64,000 bases of DNA from Pedobacter sp. SYP-B3415 (GTDB lineage: Bacteria; Bacteroidota; Bacteroidia; Sphingobacteriales; Sphingobacteriaceae), in NCBI RefSeq assembly GCF_004138205.1, contig NZ_RXNQ01000035.1, positions 124,001 through 188,000 of the forward strand, in the 5' to 3' direction. The notes beneath the pieces are model-generated. The model did no database searches. It saw only the letters and a program-made list of their open reading frames with translations, and had not been told where the DNA came from. The stretch's first letter is position 1, and the number at the start of each line of letters is the position of its first letter. Position numbers and translations under genes: made by a program. Shown here in pieces: positions 44,355 to 54,337 of this stretch.

Positions 44355-45755
44355 ATGCAGACCTGTACACGTTTCCTTCTCCTCATTTTTCTCGCATCTT
44401 CACTAACAGTATCAGCGCAAAAACAGCAACAAACTTCAGTGCCGCTTACCAGCCTGCAGCAGCAATTCGTAGACCTGGGCTTCGGCATGTTTATCCATTA
44501 TAATATCCCAACGTATATGGATGATGACTGGGCTGATCCTGATGCTTCGCCCAAGCTGTTTAATCCGCGGAAGCTTGATACAGATCAATGGGCCAAAGCC
44601 GCGCGTTCGGCGAACATGACCTACGGTTGTCTGACCACCAAACATCACAGTGGTTTTGCCATCTGGGACACAAAGACCACTCCATATAACGTAATGAACA
44701 GCCCGCTGAAAAAAGACGTTGTCAGCATGTACGCAAACTCATTCCGTAAAGCGGGCCTCAAGGTTATGCTCTATTATTCCATCCTGGATACCCACCATAA
44801 GCTTCGCCCGGGTCACATCACCCCAGAGCACATTCGTATGATCAAGGCGCAGCTCACTGAGCTGCTCACCAATTATGGTGAAATTTCTGCCCTTATTATT
44901 GACGGTTGGGATGCCCCCTGGTCGCGAATATCTTATGACGATGTTCCCTTTGAAGAAATCTACAGTCTGATCAAATCGATTCAGCCCAACTGCCTGGTCA
45001 TGGACCTGAATGCAGCCAAGTATCCTGCCGAAGCACTTTTTTACACTGATATCAAATCGTATGAACAGGGTGCCGGGCAGCATATCTCAAAAGAGTCGAA
45101 CCGTTTGCCCGCGCTTTCCTGCCTGCCTATTAATACGGCCTGGTTCTGGAAGCCGGATTTCCCTTCGAAGCCGGTTAAAAGTGCAGACCAGCTGGTAAAG
45201 GAGATGCTCATTCCCTTTAACCAGGCCTATTGTAATTTTATCCTGAATGTCGCGCCCAACCGCGATGGCCGTATCGATGACAATGCCGTCACAGAACTGG
45301 CGAAGATCGGTACGCTCTATAAAGGAAATACAAACCCACCTAAATTGCCAGTGTACGACGGGCCGCTCATTTCCCCGAACCTGGCCAAACGAAAAGCCGC
45401 TAACGGCAGCTGGAGTGATGACATGTGGATCATGGATTTTGCAAATGATGACAGCTTCAGCACGGCCTGGCGATCACACCGCAGCGTGAAACAGCCCTGG
45501 ATAGAAATTGATCTTGGCAGGGAAACGGGATTCAATACGGTGTCCATTACCGAGGCAAAGGCAAACGTGACCGCTTACGAGATCGACTATTTTTCGAACA
45601 ACTCATGGAAGCCCCTGCAAAATGGAAACTATACCGGGCGTGTAAAGATTCACCGGTTTAACCGGGTTTGGGGCCAGAAGGTCCGCATTCGCTTTGAAAC
45701 ATTTACCAGTTCGCCGGCAATAGCCGAGATCGGTGTATATAATGAGCGTAGGTAA
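44355..45755 (+). CDS. Exported GH29 alpha-L-fucosidase with C-terminal discoidin-like domain
   Basis: Retaining alpha-L-fucosidase family protein, 466 residues. The signal peptide (RFLLLIFLASSLTVSAQ) ends near residue 22. The catalytic barrel shows the N-terminal LGFGMFIHYN segment, KHHSGFAIWDT near 97 and the likely nucleophile Asp 183 in LIIDGWDAPW. Normally this motif reads WFDG, so the hydrophobic change is a subfamily feature. From about residue 355 an F5/8 type C (discoidin/CBM32-like) domain follows (FSTAWRSH, PWIEIDLGRETGFNTVSI). ATG 44355 is chosen because it starts the signal peptide; 22 codons upstream do not. It may trim fucose from glycans or, for some family members, act on other deoxy sugars. 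Confidence 0.88.
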   Translation: MQTCTRFLLLIFLASSLTVSAQKQQQTSVPLTSLQQQFVDLGFGMFIHYNIPTYMDDDWADPDASPKLFNPRKLDTDQWAKAARSANMTYGCLTTKHHSGFAIWDTKTTPYNVMNSPLKKDVVSMYANSFRKAGLKVMLYYSILDTHHKLRPGHITPEHIRMIKAQLTELLTNYGEISALIIDGWDAPWSRISYDDVPFEEIYSLIKSIQPNCLVMDLNAAKYPAEALFYTDIKSYEQGAGQHISKESNRLPALSCLPINTAWFWKPDFPSKPVKSADQLVKEMLIPFNQAYCNFILNVAPNRDGRIDDNAVTELAKIGTLYKGNTNPPKLPVYDGPLISPNLAKRKAANGSWSDDMWIMDFANDDSFSTAWRSHRSVKQPWIEIDLGRETGFNTVSITEAKANVTAYEIDYFSNNSWKPLQNGNYTGRVKIHRFNRVWGQKVRIRFETFTSSPAIAEIGVYNERR

Positions 45756-45770
45756 TAACTCAGCAACTGA

Positions 45771-46298
45771 ATGACAGATTTCGCAGATATTGAATACCTG
45801 AAAACAGGCACGGACAGCCAGCGGAAGGCATACGAGATCTTAACACGCGGCCGGTATATGGATCTGCTGGTCCACTATGGCCCGAAACTGACGGGTAGTA
45901 TCCCCATTGCCGTTGATCTGCCCGGCAGCGATATTGACCTGGCCTGCAGTTTCACTGACGCGATGAAATATGAACAGGACCTGCAGGAACGCTTTAGCAG
46001 CAAACCGGGCTATGCAATCCGGAAAACAGCTAAATACGGGAATGAAGCCATTGTGGTGCGCTTTGAAGATGCCGGCATGCCCATTGAGATTTTTGGTCAG
46101 GCGATTCCTGTAAGCCAGCAAATGAGCTACCGCCATCTGCTTATTGAAGCAAGACTGCTCCAGGAGCAGCCGCCCCGGTTTAGAGCAGATGTAATCAGGC
46201 TTAAGCAAGCCGGCTTGTCTACTGAAGCAGCATTTTGCAGCCTGCTTGGTTTAACAGGAGACCCATACATGGCGCTTTTGGAGCTCGAAAACCGTTAA
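45771..46298 (+). CDS. DUF4269 family nucleotidyltransferase-like protein
   Basis: A 175-residue cytoplasmic protein. The segment LTGSIPIAVDLPGSDIDLAC near residues 41-60 looks like a nucleotidyltransferase active-site loop (G-S...DxD), and MPIEIFGQAIPVSQQ follows near 105. This corresponds to DUF4269, distantly related to nucleotidyltransferases. Substrate is unknown. It starts 15 nt after the fucosidase and precedes the CvfB-like gene on the same strand. Confidence 0.8.
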   Translation: MTDFADIEYLKTGTDSQRKAYEILTRGRYMDLLVHYGPKLTGSIPIAVDLPGSDIDLACSFTDAMKYEQDLQERFSSKPGYAIRKTAKYGNEAIVVRFEDAGMPIEIFGQAIPVSQQMSYRHLLIEARLLQEQPPRFRADVIRLKQAGLSTEAAFCSLLGLTGDPYMALLELENR

Positions 46299-46394
46299 TT
46301 ACCCCCAGGGATGCCGCCCTGCACGGGCCCAGGGATCACGACCGGGTGCAGGTGGAACAAAATATGCGTACCTTTGACGACACGAACACACGTT

Positions 46395-47237
46395 ATGATA
46401 CAAATCGGCCGATACAACACATTAAAAGCAGATCGTAAAGCTGAACCCGGCTGGATCCTTGAAGACCTTGACAGCGATGAAAATGCTTTGTTAAGCTTTC
46501 AGGAAGTACCAAGAGGTCTGCGTGCGGACGACCTGATCGAAGTATTTATCTATGCAGATAAAGAAGGCCGCCTGCTGGCTACCACCAAACGGCCGTTTGC
46601 CTGTGTGGGCGATTTTGCATACCTAAAGGTCGTATCAGCAGAAGAGTCGGGCGCGTTCCTCGACCTGGGAATCGCCAAAGACATCTACGTTCCCAAAAAA
46701 GAGCAAAAACGCCCTATGAAGGCTGGCGAATGGCATGTGGTGTATGTTTATCTCGACGAAGTAGACGAACGCCTGCTGGCTTCTTCAAGGCTGACCAACC
46801 ATATCGAGAAGGGCAAGTATAATTTTGAGGAAGGCGATGAAGTCGAGTTGCTGATCACAGAACGTACAGACCTTGGTTATAACGCCATTATCGACAACCA
46901 TTATCCCGGGCTGCTTTACCATAACGAGGTATTTACGGACCTGAACCCTGGCGAACGCCACAAAGGCTGGGTAAAAAAAATCCGTGCTACACACGAGATC
47001 GATCTGACCCTGCAGCCATCAGGATTTGGCCATATCCTGAATACACGCGCAAGTTTGCTCGAAGCACTGAAAAACAACGGTGGTTATCTGAAGCTTGGTG
47101 ACAAAAGTACTCCTGAAGAAATTTACCAGCAACTGCGTATCAGCAAAAACGTTTTTAAGAAAGCCATCGGCGGCCTCTACAAAGAGCGGCTGATTGAGCT
47201 GGGCGACAATGAGATCAGACTCATCGCAGCAGAATAA
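46395..47237 (+). CDS. CvfB-like S1 RNA-binding protein
   Basis: A 280-residue protein of the CvfB/YitL family, known in Firmicutes as an RNA-binding regulator with tandem S1 domains and a C-terminal winged helix. Here S1-like units are seen at about 60-125 (AYLKVVSAEESGAFLDLG) and 130-200 (VDERLLASSRL, DEVELLITERTDLGYNAIID), and a winged helix over about 220-275 (TPEEIYQQLRISKNVFKKAIGGLYK). The ATG at 46395 (MIQIGRYNTLKAD) is the conserved start; the longer frame from 46311 is rejected. A strong terminator follows. Confidence 0.85.
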   Translation: MIQIGRYNTLKADRKAEPGWILEDLDSDENALLSFQEVPRGLRADDLIEVFIYADKEGRLLATTKRPFACVGDFAYLKVVSAEESGAFLDLGIAKDIYVPKKEQKRPMKAGEWHVVYVYLDEVDERLLASSRLTNHIEKGKYNFEEGDEVELLITERTDLGYNAIIDNHYPGLLYHNEVFTDLNPGERHKGWVKKIRATHEIDLTLQPSGFGHILNTRASLLEALKNNGGYLKLGDKSTPEEIYQQLRISKNVFKKAIGGLYKERLIELGDNEIRLIAAE

Positions 47238-47238
47238 A

Positions 47239-47272
47239 AAAAGCGGCAGAAATTATATCCTGCCGCTTTTTC
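47239..47272 (+). terminator. Terminator between the convergent CvfB-like and SGNH hydrolase genes
   Basis: An 11-bp stem pairs AAAAGCGGCAG (47239-47249) with CTGCCGCTTTT (47260-47270), followed by T-rich sequence. A-rich sequence on the other side could let it serve the minus-strand operon as well. Confidence 0.82.
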
Positions 47273-47278
47273 TTTGGT

Positions 47279-47966
47279 TTATTTAAGGTAACCGCCCTTT
47301 CGAAGCACATCTTTCCAGACCTGGTAACCTGCCGGGATCAAATGCAGGCCATCAGCCGTTAGTTCCGCTTTCAGGTGCTGCTCGCCATCGAGGAAATGCG
47401 GGTACAGATCGATAACTGTAACACCTTTTTTCGAAAATTTCCGGATTTGATCGTTAAGCCACAGAATATGCTCATCCTTACCGTAATGATTTTTTGAATT
47501 TCGCAAACGAGCTGTTTACGGGCAGCAGTGTGTAAAAATAGATTTTCGTTTTTCGTGAGCCCTTTCTGATCCGGTCAATGATCTTGTTATAATTCGCCAG
47601 GATAACGCTGTCGGGAATATTGCGCGCAATGTCGTTGATGCCGATCAGCACAAAAACTTTTGCGGGTTTGCGGTCTATCACTTCCTGGAGCCGTTCAAGC
47701 ACGCCAAAGGTGATGTCGCCGGAGATACCACGGTTCTTTGCCTGAGGAAGGTCGAGCAGTTTGGACCAGTTGGTACCGGCGGTAATGCTGTTACCCAAAA
47801 AAATGAAATCCCGTTTTGCCTGGGGCTCAGCTTTGAAAGCGGCCAGCTTTTCGGCATACTTACCCGGACGGTAAGTACTGTCCCATTTTGCGGTTACCTG
47901 CGCCCCAGCCTGCAGCGATAGGCTGATGGCGATTGCCAGGGGCAGTATCTTTTTAAGTTTTATCAT
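47279..47966 (-). pseudogene. SGNH/GDSL-type esterase split by a frameshift
   Basis: Two overlapping frames together form one SGNH hydrolase. The first (47478-47966, 162 residues) has a signal peptide and blocks I-III: FLGNSITAG with nucleophile Ser 60, GISGDITFG and IGINDIARN. The second (down to 47279) has block V, ADGLHLIPAGYQVW, with the Asp and His. The break is at a run of six A on the coding strand (47490-47495). With five A the reading is AKFKNHYGKDEHILW, a smooth family sequence. It may be a real mutation, a sequencing error, or a slippage site. The ATG overlaps the transporter stop by 4 nt. In this locus it could remove acyl groups from a phospholipid or its products. Confidence 0.85.
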
Positions 47967-49312
47967 GAGTTAATGGTTGTTAGATTTTTCTTCTCCCTGT
48001 TCCAGGTGAAAGCTGTAAAAACTATTGCAAGTATACATGCGGCAACAATTACTTCAAAACCGCCGTCCCAGCCAAAGGCATCGACCACGTAGCCAATCGC
48101 AATATTGGCAAACAGGGCGCCCCCGAGGTAACCGAACAAACCCGTCAGACCGGCAGCGGTGCCAGCCGCCTTTTTTGGAACCAGGTCCAGCGCCTGCACG
48201 CCGATCAGCATAACCGGACCATAAATAAGAAAGCCGATGGCGATCAACGAAGCATTGTCTATCCACACGTTTCCGGGCGGATTTTTCCAGTAAACCAGGA
48301 CCGCCACAAGAACAAGAACCATGTAAATAATGGTAGCCGGCGCCCGGCGCCCCTTAAACACCTTGTCACTGATCCAGCCGCACAGCAGGGTTCCGGGAAT
48401 GCCTGCGTATTCATAGAGAAAATAAGCAAAACCTGACTCTTTCAGATCAAAACCTTTTGCCTCTTTAAGAAAGGTTGGCGACCAGTCGAGGATGCCATAC
48501 CTGACCAGGTAAACAAAGGCGTTTGCAAAGGCGATATACCACAGCATGCGGTTGTTAAAGACATACTTGAAAAAGATCTCGCGGGCGGTGAACTCCTGCT
48601 CCTGCGATTCTGAATAATTGCGCGGATAATCATTTTTATAAGCCTCGATGGGCGGCAAACCGCATGATTGCGGTGTGTCGCGCACCAGGATAAAGGCGAT
48701 GAGCGCAAACACCAGCGCGATCATGCCCGGAAAGTAAAACATACTCTGCCAGTCGGTGAAAATTTCGATAGCCCAGATCGCTATTGGGCCTACAAGGCCC
48801 CCGCCAACGTTGTGCGCCACATTCCAGATCGACATCATGGTACCGCGCTCTTTGACCGAGAACCAATGTACAACAACACGGCCGCAGGGAGGCCAGCCCA
48901 TACCCTGAAACCACCCATTGATAAACAGCAGCACAAACATGACCGCAATCGAGCTTGTTGCAAACGGGCTGATACCCATAAAAATCATGGTCAGTGCAGA
49001 CAGGATCAGACCAGCCGTGAGAAAAATGCGTGCATTGCTCCTGTCAGAAACATTGCCCATCAGAAACTTACTCAGACCGTAGGCAATGGAAACGCCTGAC
49101 AGTGCTAGTCCGAGATCCCCCTTTGAATAACCTTGTTTAACAAGGTCAGGAATCACCATAGAGAAGTTTTTCCTGACAAGGTAATATCCGGCGTAGCCGA
49201 GAAAGATACCCAGAAACACCTGTATGCGTAATTTTTTATACTCCGGGTCGATCCGGTTTTCGGGCAGCATCGGCTGGTGCGCAGCCGGTGGCGGGAAAAG
49301 TTTAAATGGCAT
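47963..49312 (-). CDS. GlpT/UhpC-family organophosphate transporter (MFS)
   Basis: A 449-residue inner-membrane protein of the major facilitator superfamily with about 12 membrane segments. The start [31 protein letters not shown] and the [11 protein letters not shown]...SDRSNAR loop are typical of the organophosphate:phosphate antiporters (GlpT for glycerol 3-phosphate, UhpT for hexose phosphate). The neighbouring glycerophosphodiester phosphodiesterase favours glycerol 3-phosphate as substrate, but sequence alone cannot separate these. Its stop overlaps the SGNH start by 4 nt, so translation is coupled. Confidence 0.9.
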   Translation of the reverse strand: MPFKLFPPPAAHQPMLPENRIDPEYKKLRIQVFLGIFLGYAGYYLVRKNFSMVIPDLVKQGYSKGDLGLALSGVSIAYGLSKFLMGNVSDRSNARIFLTAGLILSALTMIFMGISPFATSSIAVMFVLLFINGWFQGMGWPPCGRVVVHWFSVKERGTMMSIWNVAHNVGGGLVGPIAIWAIEIFTDWQSMFYFPGMIALVFALIAFILVRDTPQSCGLPPIEAYKNDYPRNYSESQEQEFTAREIFFKYVFNNRMLWYIAFANAFVYLVRYGILDWSPTFLKEAKGFDLKESGFAYFLYEYAGIPGTLLCGWISDKVFKGRRAPATIIYMVLVLVAVLVYWKNPPGNVWIDNASLIAIGFLIYGPVMLIGVQALDLVPKKAAGTAAGLTGLFGYLGGALFANIAIGYVVDAFGWDGGFEVIVAACILAIVFTAFTWNREKKNLTTINS

Positions 49313-49356
49313 TGAATAATTTGGTTAGAATTGTGTGTTTGATTTTCTCGGACAGA

Positions 49357-50265
49357 TTATGGCGTAAGCAGGTCAGGATAGTCGGAAATGATCCCATCTA
49401 CGCCGAGAGCCTTCAGTCTTGCGATATCCTCCCTGGTGTTTGCAGTCCATGGCAAAACCTTTATACCTTTTGAATGACAGGCATTGGTCATGGCGGCAGT
49501 AACCGTACTGTGTTCAGGGCTGTACCAGACCGGCGTAAAACCGAGCGCATCGAGATTTTCTGAAACCCGCGGTGCGGTCTTTTTATCGACCAGGTAGGAC
49601 AATACCACCTTTGGATATTTACCGTGAATGTATTTAAGCGCCCTGACATCGAACGACTGGATGACGGTGCGGTTCAGGACCTTTTTAGTTTTAAGAAGAT
49701 CAACGACGCGGTCACAAAACTCAGGAATTTCGGGGTGTTTGATGTTATCCCCTGCAGGCTGTGATTTGATTTCCATGTCGTAAAACATCTTTCGCCCCTT
49801 GCGCCTGGCATGCTGCTCTACCTGATCAATCAGCTCGGAAAGTAAAGGAATATGCGTGCTTACCTTTTGCTGCCGCGGAAACAGTGCATAGGGCTTCAGG
49901 CCGGTTTCATACTGTTTAATAAAGGCATAGTCCATGCTGTACCAGTAAAGTTTTTTGCCTTCTTCCTGCGTAATTTCAGCACCTTTTGGCGGTGTAACGA
50001 ACAGGGTGTTTACATACGGATCATGGGTAACGATAACCTGTTTATCTTTGCTCATCCCCAGGTCCATCTCAAGGGTTCTAACGCCCAGATCTACTGCGTG
50101 TAACATAGCTGGAATGGTGTTTTCAGGCATCAGGCCGCGGCCGCCGCGATGCGCCTGGGTATCGAATTCCACTGCTTTTTTTGAGCGGTTTTTCAGGCCC
50201 GCGCAGCCGGCAAGGACAAGTGCAGACAGGACAAGTACATTAAACGTAAGTAACTTCTGTTTCAT
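49357..50265 (-). CDS. Glycerophosphodiester phosphodiesterase, lipoprotein
   Basis: Hydrolyses glycerophosphodiesters to glycerol 3-phosphate and an alcohol, here in the periplasm or at the outer membrane. The 302-residue protein has a lipobox LVLAGC (Cys 21) and the GDPD barrel: QAHRGGRGLMPENT with His 39 and Glu 49, TLEMDLG with Glu 66 and Asp 68, VTHDPY with His 81. The end ALGVDGIISDYPDLL is the family's final strand. ATG 50265 is chosen as the lipoprotein start. It overlaps the upstream gene's stop by 4 nt. Its product could feed the GlpT-like transporter encoded 44 nt downstream. Confidence 0.92.
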   Translation of the reverse strand: MKQKLLTFNVLVLSALVLAGCAGLKNRSKKAVEFDTQAHRGGRGLMPENTIPAMLHAVDLGVRTLEMDLGMSKDKQVIVTHDPYVNTLFVTPPKGAEITQEEGKKLYWYSMDYAFIKQYETGLKPYALFPRQQKVSTHIPLLSELIDQVEQHARRKGRKMFYDMEIKSQPAGDNIKHPEIPEFCDRVVDLLKTKKVLNRTVIQSFDVRALKYIHGKYPKVVLSYLVDKKTAPRVSENLDALGFTPVWYSPEHSTVTAAMTNACHSKGIKVLPWTANTREDIARLKALGVDGIISDYPDLLTP

Positions 50266-51191
50266 TGGCAGATTGTAAATTTGTGTGTGTCGGGGTAGCT
50301 GAAGGTATTTGGCACATCCCAGCGTGCTTTGTAAATCTGAAGGCCTTCGATGTTGAAAATAACAGCTTCCTTCTCGTTGATCAGTTGCTGATGGTACCAT
50401 TTTTTGTTGGTATCGATGGCGCGCAGCATAATCAACGGATAAGTCTCCGGACCGGATGATATGCTTTTGATGCGGCTAAATGCCGTTACTTCAGAAAACT
50501 TCTTCGTGGCAAAATCAAGGCTCCAGGTATGGTCGTGCGTAGAGAGCCAAAGTTTGTCCTGGCCGAAAACGGGGAACAGATCATGGGCGCCGGCTTCCGG
50601 TAATGCAAGCTGCTCCCTGATCTCCAGCGCCGGATTCTTGCAGTTCATGTTGTATGCCAGGCCATAAAGCGTTGTGCCTCCGGTTGCCCACAGCAGCTGT
50701 CTTTTCCTGTCCCAGACTACATTGTGTGCATCAGGCATCTTGATACGTGTTACCTGGACGGCGGCAGGTGCGACGGTTGTATCTGTGCGGATCAGGGACA
50801 GGTATCCGCCGGTGCTGGAGGCTGCAACGATATTTCCGTCTGGCAACAGTTCGGCGGAATGTGTATTGCCACCAGCATAAGCGACAAAAACGGCTTTTTT
50901 ATCATCCAGCCGTACCAGTGCTACGCCCCCGCCTGAAGCCGTGATGAGCAGATATTTCTGCGCGTAAACGGGTTTGACCTCACTCAGGTTGCTAAACCAT
51001 TTTCGGGCCGAATCCGGAATCCGCTGATCAACCCGCCATTCCCAGTCAACGGCAGATTTACCTGCTTGTGCACGAATGACCCGGCTTTGCGCCTGGTCAA
51101 CGGCATAAAAGGTTTTGGTTTGAGCAAGGCCATGCAACACAAAGAGGAAGGTGCAAGCCGTCAGCAGACAACGCAGAATCTTGTCAGACAT
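50262..51191 (-). CDS. Exported beta-propeller-like protein (DUF6528-like)
   Basis: A 309-residue protein with a signal peptide (LLTACTFLFVLHGLAQT). It shows repeated strand pairs with a W/G-D pattern like a beta-propeller (KYLLITASGGGVALV, HSAELLPDGNIVAASSTGG, HNVVWDRKRQLLWATGG). I think this is DUF6528, but the assignment is from memory and not certain. It overlaps the phosphoesterase gene by 8 nt and the GDPD gene by 4 nt, so it works in the same unit. A role as an extracellular binding or scaffold protein is possible. Confidence 0.65.
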   Translation of the reverse strand: MSDKILRCLLTACTFLFVLHGLAQTKTFYAVDQAQSRVIRAQAGKSAVDWEWRVDQRIPDSARKWFSNLSEVKPVYAQKYLLITASGGGVALVRLDDKKAVFVAYAGGNTHSAELLPDGNIVAASSTGGYLSLIRTDTTVAPAAVQVTRIKMPDAHNVVWDRKRQLLWATGGTTLYGLAYNMNCKNPALEIREQLALPEAGAHDLFPVFGQDKLWLSTHDHTWSLDFATKKFSEVTAFSRIKSISSGPETYPLIMLRAIDTNKKWYHQQLINEKEAVIFNIEGLQIYKARWDVPNTFSYPDTHKFTICQ

Positions 51192-52596
51192 CTTTTTTAA
51201 TTTTATATCTTTCGCCGAATCGGTCTGTAACGAGAATTTCAACCGTTCTGACCGAGGCCGGCAGCTGCGCCAAAAATAAGTGTTCTGTGCGGTGTGGCTC
51301 TACAAACGGACGTTTTTTTGGCATATCCGCGCCCTTGTACATGCGCACGCATTCAGGATCGAAACCCTTGGTCATTTCCATCGCGCCCATTGCTTTCCCG
51401 TCTGCAAAATATTCCACCTTCCATTTCGGGTCGTAGTTCCAGACGTTTGCAATCAGGCGCACCTGCTTTTCGCTGCGCTCAACGTCAAGCGATACCTGGT
51501 GTGTTTTGGGCTGGCCGGTACCTTTATAATACCATTTTACATCCCTTCCGTTAACCTCATACACACCATAGCCGCGCGGACAGCCGTCGCTGCAGACGGG
51601 ACCTGTCCACCAGGCACCGCACACCGTGCCGTGGTTATGCTCGAAAATATTTTCACTGATCTGCACATTCCTTGAATAGTGGGTATGTCCCGATAAAATA
51701 TGGACGTTCTTATAGTGTTTAAGCAGGCTGTACAGCGCTGCATTGTTTTTTACAGCATTGTGAACCGGGATGTGAAGACAGATAAACAACAGGTTTTCTG
51801 TTGGTACAGATTTCAGGTCCTGCTCGAGCCAGCTAAGCTGCTGTTCGCTGATATAACCGTCATATGTTCTTTCAATGCCGAGGTACCGGACATCATCAAA
51901 CACAACATAATGCGCTTTGCCGCGATTGAATGAGTAATACGTTGGCCCGTAATTCTGTTTGAAGGTTTTGTCTGAGGTTTCGTCGCCGCCCTGTCGGTAA
52001 TCCATATCATGATTACCAAGCGCCTGGAAAAACGGAATTCCCATCTGTTTGACGGCCTCATTGTAATCGGCAAATAAGGCATGGTTGTCCCAAACAAGGT
52101 CGCCTACGGCGATGCCGTGCACCGGCGTATTACCCATGCTTTTTACGAGCGCCTGCACATCAGGGACTGATGTTTCCATCATTTCTTTTGCATCGCCTTT
52201 CGTCTTTATCTGCGGATCGGCCCAAACGATAAAGTTATGGCGATCATCATTTCTTTTCAGGCGCGTAAGCTGAAAATCATATTCGTTTCTGCTGCCAAGG
52301 CGATCGTATTGGCTGGCCAGGTTATAATCTGTTTTAAATTCATAGCCCGCCGGCGTGCTCATAAAAATAAAAGCGGCAGCCTCGTTGGGGGTAATGGTAT
52401 AGCGGCCTGACAAATCGGTGAGTACAACCGAATAACCATCTGAGACCGCAACGTTTGCAATGCCCCGCCCCGATGCGGTAACCCGGCCGCTAACCGTAGC
52501 ACTGCGCCTGAGGCCTGAAAGGGCACTGCTATTTAAGCTGATAAAGGCACTTCCCGACAGAAGGCCGAGACTTTGTATAAAGGTTCTTCTTTTCAT
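51184..52596 (-). CDS. Exported calcineurin-like metallophosphoesterase
   Basis: A 470-residue phosphoesterase. The N-terminus carries an RRTFIQ twin-arginine-like motif and a hydrophobic stretch, followed by a carboxypeptidase-regulatory-like beta domain (VSGRVTASGRGIANVAVSDGY) and then the catalytic domain: FIVWADPQI, GDLVWDN, GNHDMDY and GHTHYSRN, the standard metal-ligand blocks. A C-terminal beta domain follows. This domain order matches phosphoesterases with MetallophosN and MetallophosC domains common in Bacteroidota loci of this kind. The substrate is probably a phosphodiester or phosphomonoester handled with the GDPD. ATG 52596 was chosen at MKRRTF. Confidence 0.88.
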   Translation of the reverse strand: MKRRTFIQSLGLLSGSAFISLNSSALSGLRRSATVSGRVTASGRGIANVAVSDGYSVVLTDLSGRYTITPNEAAAFIFMSTPAGYEFKTDYNLASQYDRLGSRNEYDFQLTRLKRNDDRHNFIVWADPQIKTKGDAKEMMETSVPDVQALVKSMGNTPVHGIAVGDLVWDNHALFADYNEAVKQMGIPFFQALGNHDMDYRQGGDETSDKTFKQNYGPTYYSFNRGKAHYVVFDDVRYLGIERTYDGYISEQQLSWLEQDLKSVPTENLLFICLHIPVHNAVKNNAALYSLLKHYKNVHILSGHTHYSRNVQISENIFEHNHGTVCGAWWTGPVCSDGCPRGYGVYEVNGRDVKWYYKGTGQPKTHQVSLDVERSEKQVRLIANVWNYDPKWKVEYFADGKAMGAMEMTKGFDPECVRMYKGADMPKKRPFVEPHRTEHLFLAQLPASVRTVEILVTDRFGERYKIKKDV

Positions 52597-52683
52597 ATTT
52601 AAGCCAGGCCGTGGCGGCCTGTTATGTAAAGCGGGAACCTTGAAGGGCTCCCGCAACAGTTTATTGTGTGTATTCGTATCCGT

Positions 52684-54327
52684 TTAGTTGACCAGCCTGG
52701 TTGGCGCAATGGTATCTGTTCTTACAACAGCCCCATTCGCATCCCGGGTAAGCTTCAAATGAATGCCTTCGATTTCTGCCAGGGTAGAGTTTTTCTCCAG
52801 GTCGATATCGTTCTGTGACCTGGCTTTTTTCCATCTGCCGATTGCCGGGTTATAGATACCGCCCAGTTTATTGAAAAATCCCTGGTCAGAAGGCAATTGA
52901 TATTGCATGCTCATCGTATTCGTGCCGCTCCGGTAATAAAGCTGCTCAATCCCTTCAATCGGTTCAATCCGTTTGTACAAATCGTTTCGCGCAACCCTGT
53001 ACCCCATCAGCGGCGAAGTACTGTAAATATTTCCGCCGCCACCGATAAAGATACAGTCGATCGGTGTGGAATTCACATTGACCTCGGTGCCTTTGAAGAT
53101 TGCAAAGCCCGACGCATTGCCGGAGTTGGCGAACAGGTTGGTTGTGTATAAACCGAAGCCGTCTCCGTTTCCTGCCGGATTATTTGCCGGGGTAGCCGTT
53201 GTATAGTTTTTAGCGCGAATCCACTTCGATGAAGCTATCGAGGTAGAGCCCGAACCATTGATCAGACGACTTGATCCGCCTACATAGAAAAATTCACCTT
53301 TTGAGACTGTGCCCGAGGTCAGGTTAAACTTGTAGGTTCTTGCCGTTAAGCCCACCGGACTCCGCGCTGCATCGGCACCCGTAGCCCAGCCTTTGGTAGG
53401 TGCAACACCGGTTGGCGAGCTGCCACCGGCATTGTTCGTTACGACTACCGAATAGGGTGTTACGGCAAAATTGATGTCTTCAGTAGCCAGAAACTGCATA
53501 TATTCATAATTGCCGTCGCCGCCCTGTGCATCTGCCATGTAACCGGTGATAACCGCAGCAGCCAGTTCAGGCTCCGATGAAAGCGGTTTTACATCTGCCA
53601 TGGTGCGTATGGCAAGATAAGGAGAAGGGACGCCATTCGCATTAACAGTATTAAACACAATGCCAGAATAATTTGCGGCGAAATTCAGGCCCGAAGTGTT
53701 TGCGAATTTGGCATTTGCTCTGGTCCGGAGCGTAAAATTGTCAAATCCGTCATTGATGGTTTTATCGCCCGAATAGGTATCTGCAGGTTTGGCAATCGGA
53801 TCAAAAACAGCATCGACTACAATGACATGTGTACTTTCATAATCAAATGGTTTGGCAAGAATCAGTGAACTGGCAACAGGGTTTTTCGGGATCGCCCGGT
53901 TACTGGCCAGCTTGGTAATATCACCCATGGTAACACCTGTTATCTGCAGGATACCATCGCGCCGGGTGAGGGTTTTTCCTTCCATTTTTACTGCAATTGA
54001 GTCTCCGATTACAAACTTTGCGGCATCGGCACCCAGCGCAATTGAAATACCGCGTACAACATTCAGCCGCCTGCGGTCCTGCAGCACGAGTAAACCTTCA
54101 GGAAGGTTGCCCCCCGAATGATCTGACACGACCAAACCTGTTATTGCGGTTGAGCCGAACATCGCTTCGGCATCCAATACAAGGTCAGAGCCTTTATACA
54201 GGTTCTTCAGGTCGAAAAGTGGAATATAAGTATTGACCTGACCACCCGGATAATTTGATTTTTTACACGCTGTCCAGGCAAGTGCCATCAGGCCTGCAAC
54301 AGCACTTAGGAATAAAAATTTCTTCAT
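52684..54327 (-). CDS. DUF5689 domain lipoprotein of a Sus-type locus
   Basis: A 547-residue surface lipoprotein candidate with lipobox AWTAC (Cys 20 from ATG 54327). The N-terminal region (about 25-190) reads like DUF5689 (YIPLFDLKNLYKGSDLVL, GLVVSDHSGGNLPEGLLVLQD, IGDSIAVKMEGKTL), the rest is unassigned beta-rich sequence. It starts 10 nt after the SusD-like gene. Such proteins often bind ligand at the cell surface alongside SusD. Its ligand is unknown. Confidence 0.82.
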   Translation of the reverse strand: MKKFLFLSAVAGLMALAWTACKKSNYPGGQVNTYIPLFDLKNLYKGSDLVLDAEAMFGSTAITGLVVSDHSGGNLPEGLLVLQDRRRLNVVRGISIALGADAAKFVIGDSIAVKMEGKTLTRRDGILQITGVTMGDITKLASNRAIPKNPVASSLILAKPFDYESTHVIVVDAVFDPIAKPADTYSGDKTINDGFDNFTLRTRANAKFANTSGLNFAANYSGIVFNTVNANGVPSPYLAIRTMADVKPLSSEPELAAAVITGYMADAQGGDGNYEYMQFLATEDINFAVTPYSVVVTNNAGGSSPTGVAPTKGWATGADAARSPVGLTARTYKFNLTSGTVSKGEFFYVGGSSRLINGSGSTSIASSKWIRAKNYTTATPANNPAGNGDGFGLYTTNLFANSGNASGFAIFKGTEVNVNSTPIDCIFIGGGGNIYSTSPLMGYRVARNDLYKRIEPIEGIEQLYYRSGTNTMSMQYQLPSDQGFFNKLGGIYNPAIGRWKKARSQNDIDLEKNSTLAEIEGIHLKLTRDANGAVVRTDTIAPTRLVN

Positions 54328-54337
54328 GTCTATATAA

